The position numbers and the translations under genes were made by a program. A model generated the notes under the pieces. The model was not told the DNA's origin. It did not search any database and was given only the letters and a program-made list of their open reading frames with translations. A stretch of 22,134 nt of DNA, taken from positions 1 to 22,134 of the forward strand of contig JANXNO010000069.1 of NCBI GenBank assembly GCA_025354075.1, written 5' to 3'. Each line of letters starts with the position of its first letter. Positions within the stretch are counted from its first letter, which is position 1. This document shows positions 17,705-22,134 of the stretch, piece after piece. This DNA is from Burkholderiales bacterium (GTDB lineage: Bacteria; Pseudomonadota; Gammaproteobacteria; Burkholderiales; Casimicrobiaceae).

Positions 17705-18247
17705 ATGACCCGGTACGTCGCACTATTCCGTGGCATCAATGTGGGCAAGGCCAAACGCATCGCGATGGCTGATCTGCGCGCCTTGCTCGAATTGCTGGGC
17801 TACAGCCGTGTGCAAACGCTGTTCAATAGTGGCAATGCTGTGTTTGACGCCCCGACGGCGGTTGCGTCGAAACACGCACAGCAGATTCAGGCCGCTGTGC
17901 TCGCTAAACTGGGCGTTGATGCGCTTGTGGTCGTCAAGTCTGCGAAGGACATCGCCGCAGCTATTGAAGGCAACGCACTGACTGCCGTTGCCACCGATCC
18001 ATCGCGTCCACTAGTGGCGTTTATGAGTGACGCGACGTCGCTCGCCGCGCTGCAAGCGATGGCAGACGGGGCGTGGGGCGCGGAGCTTGTTCATGTTGGC
18101 AAACACGCCGCGTACGTGTGGTGTGCGAACGGCATTCTTGAGAGCAAAGTGGCAGTCGCGTTGCTCAAGAATCTGGCTCAATCGGGCACCACGCGCAACT
18201 GGTCAACAGTTGAAAAAATTCACGCATTGATGCAGCTTGCGGACTAA
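17705..18247 (+). CDS. DUF1697 domain-containing protein
   Basis: The 180-residue protein matches DUF1697, a widespread soluble family of unknown function. The N-terminus TRYVALFRGINVGKAKRIAM is diagnostic, with ADLRALLELLGYSRVQTLFN and SGNAVF next, and TTRNWSTVEKIHALMQLA at the C-terminus. It has no signal peptide or membrane segment. It begins 88 nt after the DUF4386 frame with no strong Shine-Dalgarno before ATG 17705. It ends before a convergent protease gene. Its presence in the photosynthesis region is probably incidental. Confidence 0.88.
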   Translation: MTRYVALFRGINVGKAKRIAMADLRALLELLGYSRVQTLFNSGNAVFDAPTAVASKHAQQIQAAVLAKLGVDALVVVKSAKDIAAAIEGNALTAVATDPSRPLVAFMSDATSLAALQAMADGAWGAELVHVGKHAAYVWCANGILESKVAVALLKNLAQSGTTRNWSTVEKIHALMQLAD

Positions 18248-18287
18248 GTCGGCGAGCGCGATTTAGCGATACAACTTCAAGCGGGAA

Positions 18288-18306
18288 GGCCCATTCAATA
18301 TGGGCC
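18288..18306. terminator. Hairpin between convergent genes, possible bidirectional terminator
   Basis: GGCCCAT, loop TCAAT, ATGGGCC forms a perfect GC-rich 7-bp stem between the DUF1697 gene (plus) and the protease gene (minus). Location suits a shared terminator, but no U tract follows on either strand. Confidence 0.4.
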
Positions 18307-18422
18307 CAAGCTTGCTTTATCCCTTTAGTCGATTATCAGCGAAATAAGCATCTAAGCCCAAGTTAAATGAGACATTCACCAAAAAGCTGATGCCGATCTC
18401 ACTCGCCGCACTTGATCAGGAA

Positions 18423-20252
18423 TCACCCTTTCGCACTTGCTACTGCGATCGCCTTTTTCGGGTTGATCAAGGTGCGGCGACCGTCGGCTGTTTTGTCGGC
18501 GGTGCCCGCGATCAGCGCGATCACTTCGGTGGGTTTGAGCTTCGGATTCACCGCCAGAATTTTGCCTGCCAGACCTGCCACTTGCGGCGAGGCCATCGAC
18601 GTGCCGGACTCTGCAACGCGGTCACCACCGGGGATGAAGCTTTCCACCTGATATCCATTCGCATGCACTTTCACCGTCGGGCCGTAGCTGGTGAATGACG
18701 CCTCATCGCCTGCCAGATCAACCGCACCAACGGTCAACAGATTCGGCAACACGATGCCTGCAGGAATCGCCTCGCTGAACGTGGAGTCTGAATTTTCATT
18801 GCCCGCAGCGGTAACAAACAGGATGTCCGGTGCGCTGGCAAATGCTTTGGTCAACGCGTTTTTGCCGGTGTCGAAATATTCGCGCGCGAGTTTTTGCCGC
18901 TCTTCCGGTGTCTTGCCGATGCCGCACAATTCGAGCTCGGATTCAACGTCTTTCACGTTGCCACCCCAGCTCATGTTGACCACACGAACGCCCTGCTTTT
19001 TGAAGAAATCGACGTAGGCCTGACTGGCTTTGGCATCGCGCTCGGAAAGCTCTTTGGACGGGCACGGATTCGGGATCAGCGTGTGACCAAATTCGATGCG
19101 CGCGGTGACCACCTTCGCGTACGGATTGCCTGCTGTGGCAATGCCGGTGACGTGCGTACCGTGCATGTAATTGCCTGCCAGACGTAGCTCTTCGATCGCC
19201 GCTTTGTATTCATCCTGCTTGAGTCCTGAGAGGTAGGTTTTCACTTCAGTCGCTTCTTTGCTGTCGATGTTTGACTGCAAATCGGAGAAGCCTTTGGTGC
19301 GTGATTTCATCACCGGCAAACGGCCTTTCAGCTCCGGTGGAATCGGGTACAACTCACCCGTCGACAGGTTCGCAAATTTGTCGAATGCGATCACGACCGG
19401 CTTCCCGCTGGCGTCGAGCGCAATCTGATTTTTGAACAGCGCGGTGTCGGTGCCGCTGTCCCAAATCGCGATGGTCACCGGTGTATATGCGCCACCTGCA
19501 GGCAGTTGCGCATCGCGCGCGGCCCAGATGTCCTGCTTGGCGACCGTGTACTTGGTGAGATAACCGCTGTATACGTCAATCAACGTTTGCTTCAACGGCA
19601 GCGTAACGAGCAGGCGATAGCGCGTGGACACGAGCGCAGGCGCGAGGTCGGACGACAACGATCCTGCCTTGGCCGCAGTCGGTTGCAGCACTTCACGCAC
19701 GTAACCAAGCGCGAGTGATTCGCTGGCGATTTCGGCGCTCGCTTTCATCTCGCGCACGTCGTTTTGCACCACCGCAAACGGCAGTGGATCAAGCGCTGCG
19801 GACAGTCGTTTGCCGACGTCCTGACGGTACGCGTCGGAGGTACTGTTGCCCGCCTGCTTTTGTGCGTCGATGTAGGCTTTGATCTGGATGCCGGAGAGCA
19901 GTTTGTCAGCCGGCTTTTCCTGCAAGTCACGCACCGTCGCGACACCTTTGAGCGCCGTGTCGTAGCGGCCTTCGAGGTAATCCAGTTGAATGAGTGACGA
20001 CAACAAATTGCGCAGTGTTGCTTTATCGGCGATGTCGTATTGCGCGAGCACCGATTCCACATTGCCACGATACTCTTTCGCGAACGCAGCGAACTTTGCG
20101 TTGTCGCGAATGGTGTCTTCAAGTTTGCCGTCCACCTTGTAGGTAAAGCGTGGCAGATCGGCGGCTTTTTCAACGCGCTTTTTGTCCTGCGCGAACGCAG
20201 ATGGCAGCGATAGTGCGAAGCAAAGCGACGCGAGTAACAAACGGGGGAACAT
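18423..20252 (-). CDS. Secreted subtilisin-like serine protease (S8 family)
   Basis: The 609-residue protein starts with a signal peptide (MFPRLLLASLCFALSLPSAFA, cleavage after AFA at about residue 21). A helical N-terminal region of about 235 residues has no recognised domain. The subtilase domain then runs from about 255 to 605, with Asp265 in IAIWDSGTDT, His367 in MHGTHVTGIA, oxyanion Asn485 in AAGNENSD and Ser552 in ESGTSMASPQVAG. The Asp-to-His spacing of about 100 residues is longer than in classical subtilisin. ATG 20252 is preferred: TTTGGAG precedes it and it begins the signal peptide; an upstream in-frame start at 20309 would put 19 polar residues before it. It follows crtC on the same strand after 133 nt. 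It may process periplasmic or outer-membrane proteins; the target is unknown. Confidence 0.9.
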   Translation of the reverse strand: MFPRLLLASLCFALSLPSAFAQDKKRVEKAADLPRFTYKVDGKLEDTIRDNAKFAAFAKEYRGNVESVLAQYDIADKATLRNLLSSLIQLDYLEGRYDTALKGVATVRDLQEKPADKLLSGIQIKAYIDAQKQAGNSTSDAYRQDVGKRLSAALDPLPFAVVQNDVREMKASAEIASESLALGYVREVLQPTAAKAGSLSSDLAPALVSTRYRLLVTLPLKQTLIDVYSGYLTKYTVAKQDIWAARDAQLPAGGAYTPVTIAIWDSGTDTALFKNQIALDASGKPVVIAFDKFANLSTGELYPIPPELKGRLPVMKSRTKGFSDLQSNIDSKEATEVKTYLSGLKQDEYKAAIEELRLAGNYMHGTHVTGIATAGNPYAKVVTARIEFGHTLIPNPCPSKELSERDAKASQAYVDFFKKQGVRVVNMSWGGNVKDVESELELCGIGKTPEERQKLAREYFDTGKNALTKAFASAPDILFVTAAGNENSDSTFSEAIPAGIVLPNLLTVGAVDLAGDEASFTSYGPTVKVHANGYQVESFIPGGDRVAESGTSMASPQVAGLAGKILAVNPKLKPTEVIALIAGTADKTADGRRTLINPKKAIAVASAKG

Positions 20253-20385
20253 AGAAAACTCCAAATGTTGCGGATTTGCTTTGCAGGTGTTGTTTGACCG
20301 CCACCGCAAATCGAGGCGCTTAGTTTACGACGCTTGGTGGGGCTGCTTTAGTGCATTGCGTTGCGGACGACTATTTTTCTTGCGT

Positions 20386-21483
20386 CTACCAGCGCGGCAT
20401 GCGAAACGGTAACATGGCTTGCACAATGGAAGTTGCAAAACGGGTGAGTGACAAGCTTTCGTGAACCGCAGTCACCGGCTCGCCCAGCCACTCGGCGTCA
20501 ATCAGCGAGCGAGCATAAAACGGCCCGCTTTCCAAGGTCGCGGCGACAGTCGGTGCTGCATTAGCCGACGTGTAGCAATCGCGGTTGATGCCCCAGCGCG
20601 TAGCAGGAACAGGCATTGCTCTCGTCGTCAGGATGTTTTCCATCGAGCCTTCAGGTGAATACTTTCGTGCGAGATTGACATGAGTTTCGTCAAGCAACGC
20701 CACGTCATAGAGCACCGCCGTGCTGCCGTCTGCTAGCGTGGCCCGTGACCATTGCCATTCCTTAAACGTAGTTTCTAATGGTGTGTGGCCGTAGTTGCTG
20801 TCGAGATACGCGTGACCCTTCCAGCGCAAGGTTGGTTGCTCAAATTCAACCTCGATGCGTGCAGTCGGCGCGATAGGTCGCCATAAATGTTGCCCTTCGC
20901 AATCAATCGCAACGGTGTGATTGTGGGCATATATGTCCACGGTCGGTGTGAGCCGTATGCGGCCTTTGACGCGTCGTGGAATTGGTGCTGTAATTTCATT
21001 GATCGTTGCAACCAGCTCGCCGTTTTGCCAATGCAATGCGCTCGGCCCGATCTGCAAATTCGCAGCATCGCGCGTGACCGATTTCGCGCTGCGTTCAGTC
21101 ATCGTCCAGCGATTGCCTTGACGCTTTTCCGCTGATAGGTCGTACAGTCCCAGATTGATCGCGCAATGCTCATCCGGACTAGCGTTTGCAATGCCCTGCC
21201 GTCGACGAGACCACGCGTAGTAAGGGGAAAACACGCTGCCAATAAACGCGATCAGCGTGAGCGCATGCGCGCCGTCATCGCTCACCGCGTCCACGTACCA
21301 CCATGCGTATCCGCCCGGTGCTACTTGTCGGTCAAAGCCAAATCCTTCAGCACTTGAGTTGCTGCCATTTGTCCCGACAGTGCCGCCATCGCGATGCCCG
21401 GCCCCGGATGCGTACTGCCGCCCGTTAGATACAGCCCTGGCACCTTGCTCTTCGCGCTGGGTCGTTGAAATGAACTCATCCAT
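20386..21483 (-). CDS. crtC: Carotenoid 1,2-hydratase (hydroxyneurosporene synthase)
   Basis: CrtC adds water across the terminal 1,2 double bond of neurosporene or lycopene-type carotenoids, leading to spheroidene or spirilloxanthin. Family motifs are VAPGGYAWWYVDAVSDDGAH (about 54-73) and FIGSVFSPYYAWSRRR (about 79-94). WTMTERSA (near 125), GHAYLDSNYGHTPLE and WQWSRATL follow. From ATG 21483 the protein is 365 residues, but the first 45-50 are unlike CrtC, because this part overlaps the end of crtD by 163 nt in another frame. No other ATG, GTG or TTG occurs in frame before the conserved GGYAWW, so either this long overlap is real or a non-standard start is used. It lies just after crtD. Confidence 0.93.
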   Translation of the reverse strand: MDEFISTTQREEQGARAVSNGRQYASGAGHRDGGTVGTNGSNSSAEGFGFDRQVAPGGYAWWYVDAVSDDGAHALTLIAFIGSVFSPYYAWSRRRQGIANASPDEHCAINLGLYDLSAEKRQGNRWTMTERSAKSVTRDAANLQIGPSALHWQNGELVATINEITAPIPRRVKGRIRLTPTVDIYAHNHTVAIDCEGQHLWRPIAPTARIEVEFEQPTLRWKGHAYLDSNYGHTPLETTFKEWQWSRATLADGSTAVLYDVALLDETHVNLARKYSPEGSMENILTTRAMPVPATRWGINRDCYTSANAAPTVAATLESGPFYARSLIDAEWLGEPVTAVHESLSLTRFATSIVQAMLPFRMPRW

Positions 21484-22134
21484 CCGTGCGGTGCTCTCCC
21501 ATAAAGCGCCCCACCCGTGCCGGGGAAGCGGTGCGCAAAGTCAGTTGGCGTGGACCGACGTGTTGTCGACGCATCGTGTTCGATCTGCAGCCCATGTTGA
21601 TTTAGTAGTGCAAATGTTGCGTCCTGGCAGCGGTCGGATTCTGCGTCTGTGAATACGTGCGTGTCACCAGTAGCGGGCGCGTTCACAATGCAAAACAATC
21701 GCTCTTGCTCTACGCTGGCAACGCTCGCATCATCTCGATCTTGAGCGCAAACATACACCGTCGGCGATTGTGGCAAGCGCGCATGATTCGCGATGTCAGC
21801 GAATTCATGTTTGTAGTCATTTGAGAAGAACACATTGTGACGATGCAGCGCAAGGCCCGCTGTCTTTGCGGTTAACGCTAGTGTGAATGCGGACAGTGAA
21901 CGCTGTTGCGCTGAAACGCGCGGCGTTGCCTGACGAGCGTTGTCGCCAAACAATCCAGCAGAAAGCGCGGCTACATCGGCGTTTGAAATCACCACATCGG
22001 CAGCAATAACTTCTCCCGACTCAAGCACCACCCCACTCACTTTTCCGCGTTGCGTACGAATCTCTGCAACATGCGCGCCGTAGCGCATCGTCGCGCCTTT
22101 GGCCACCGCACGATTCGCCAGCACCAGCGCGATG
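21321..22134 (-). CDS. crtD: Hydroxyneurosporene/methoxyneurosporene desaturase, 5' part missing
   Basis: CrtD is an FAD-dependent desaturase related to CrtI that introduces the 3,4 double bond into hydroxylated or methoxylated carotenoids. Only the C-terminal 270 residues are present; full CrtD is about 500, so the FAD-binding N-terminus lies beyond the right edge. Visible motifs are GEVIAADVVISNADVAALSAGLFG, typical of the mid-region of CrtI/CrtD proteins, and the C-terminal FAD motif GLYLTGGSTHPGPGIAMAALSG. The order crtD-crtC and the sequence HRHNVFFSNDYKHEFADI favour CrtD over a second CrtI. The ending overlaps the beginning of crtC. Confidence 0.92.
   Translation of the reverse strand, partial: IALVLANRAVAKGATMRYGAHVAEIRTQRGKVSGVVLESGEVIAADVVISNADVAALSAGLFGDNARQATPRVSAQQRSLSAFTLALTAKTAGLALHRHNVFFSNDYKHEFADIANHARLPQSPTVYVCAQDRDDASVASVEQERLFCIVNAPATGDTHVFTDAESDRCQDATFALLNQHGLQIEHDASTTRRSTPTDFAHRFPGTGGALYGRAPHGWMSSFQRPSAKSKVPGLYLTGGSTHPGPGIAMAALSGQMAATQVLKDLALTDK

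Noticed and set aside
18244..18266. Stem around the DUF1697 stop codon (CTAAGTCG with CGATTTAG) as a terminator
   Set aside because: It includes a G-U pair, overlaps the stop codon and has no following U tract.
15741..18330. The 12-mer GACTAAAGGGAT at 15741-15752 and inverted at 18319-18330, flanking the accessory genes
   Set aside because: In a 22-kb window many 12-base matches are expected by chance, the match does not extend, and no recombinase is present.

Overview
The window is part of a photosynthesis gene cluster from a purple, bacteriochlorophyll a-producing proteobacterium. Gene content (bchN, bchF, aerR/ppaA, ppsR, bchG, bchP, tspO, bchI, bchD, bchO, crtI, crtB, crtC, crtD) shows this directly. 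Moderate-to-high GC, a BchF-AerR-PpsR-BchG-BchP backbone and the paired crtI-crtB and crtD-crtC genes fit an aquatic betaproteobacterium (Burkholderiales-like). That placement is inference and the genus cannot be read from the sequence.

Layout. (1) 1-1640, minus strand: bchN (cut by the left edge) preceded by bchF, joined by an ATGA overlap. (2) 1641-2043: a divergent control region with back-to-back TTGACA -35 boxes and an unusually long open leader before aerR. (3) 2044-15680, plus strand: a very compact run aerR-ppsR-bchG-bchP-tspO-DUF3422-small membrane protein-bchI-bchD-bchO-crtI-crtB, then a 56-residue membrane peptide. Most junctions overlap or are under 30 nt; the only larger gap is the 109 nt before bchP. 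(4) 15681-18422: non-photosynthetic genes on the plus strand (cysteine hydrolase of the isochorismatase family, a frameshifted DUF4386 gene, a DUF1697 gene). (5) 18423-22134, minus strand: crtD (cut by the right edge) and crtC, then a secreted subtilisin-like protease.

How the genes work together. BchI and BchD, with BchH outside the window, insert Mg into protoporphyrin IX, and BchO is an accessory hydrolase. BchN is part of the dark protochlorophyllide reductase, BchF hydrates the C3 vinyl group, BchG adds the geranylgeranyl tail and BchP reduces it to phytyl. CrtB and CrtI make phytoene and desaturate it; CrtC and CrtD hydrate and further desaturate the product toward the spheroidene/spirilloxanthin family. 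PpsR is the aerobic repressor and AerR its cobalamin-binding antirepressor, placed at the divergent promoter. TspO is a tetrapyrrole-linked outer-membrane regulator in related bacteria.

Least explained parts: the TTGACA-rich aerR leader with two possible translation starts, the DUF3422 plus 100-residue membrane protein pair inside the Bch operon, the 56-residue protein after crtB, the absence of the usual pucC-like gene between bchG and bchP, a 163-nt crtD/crtC overlap, and the accessory block separating the two carotenoid gene pairs.
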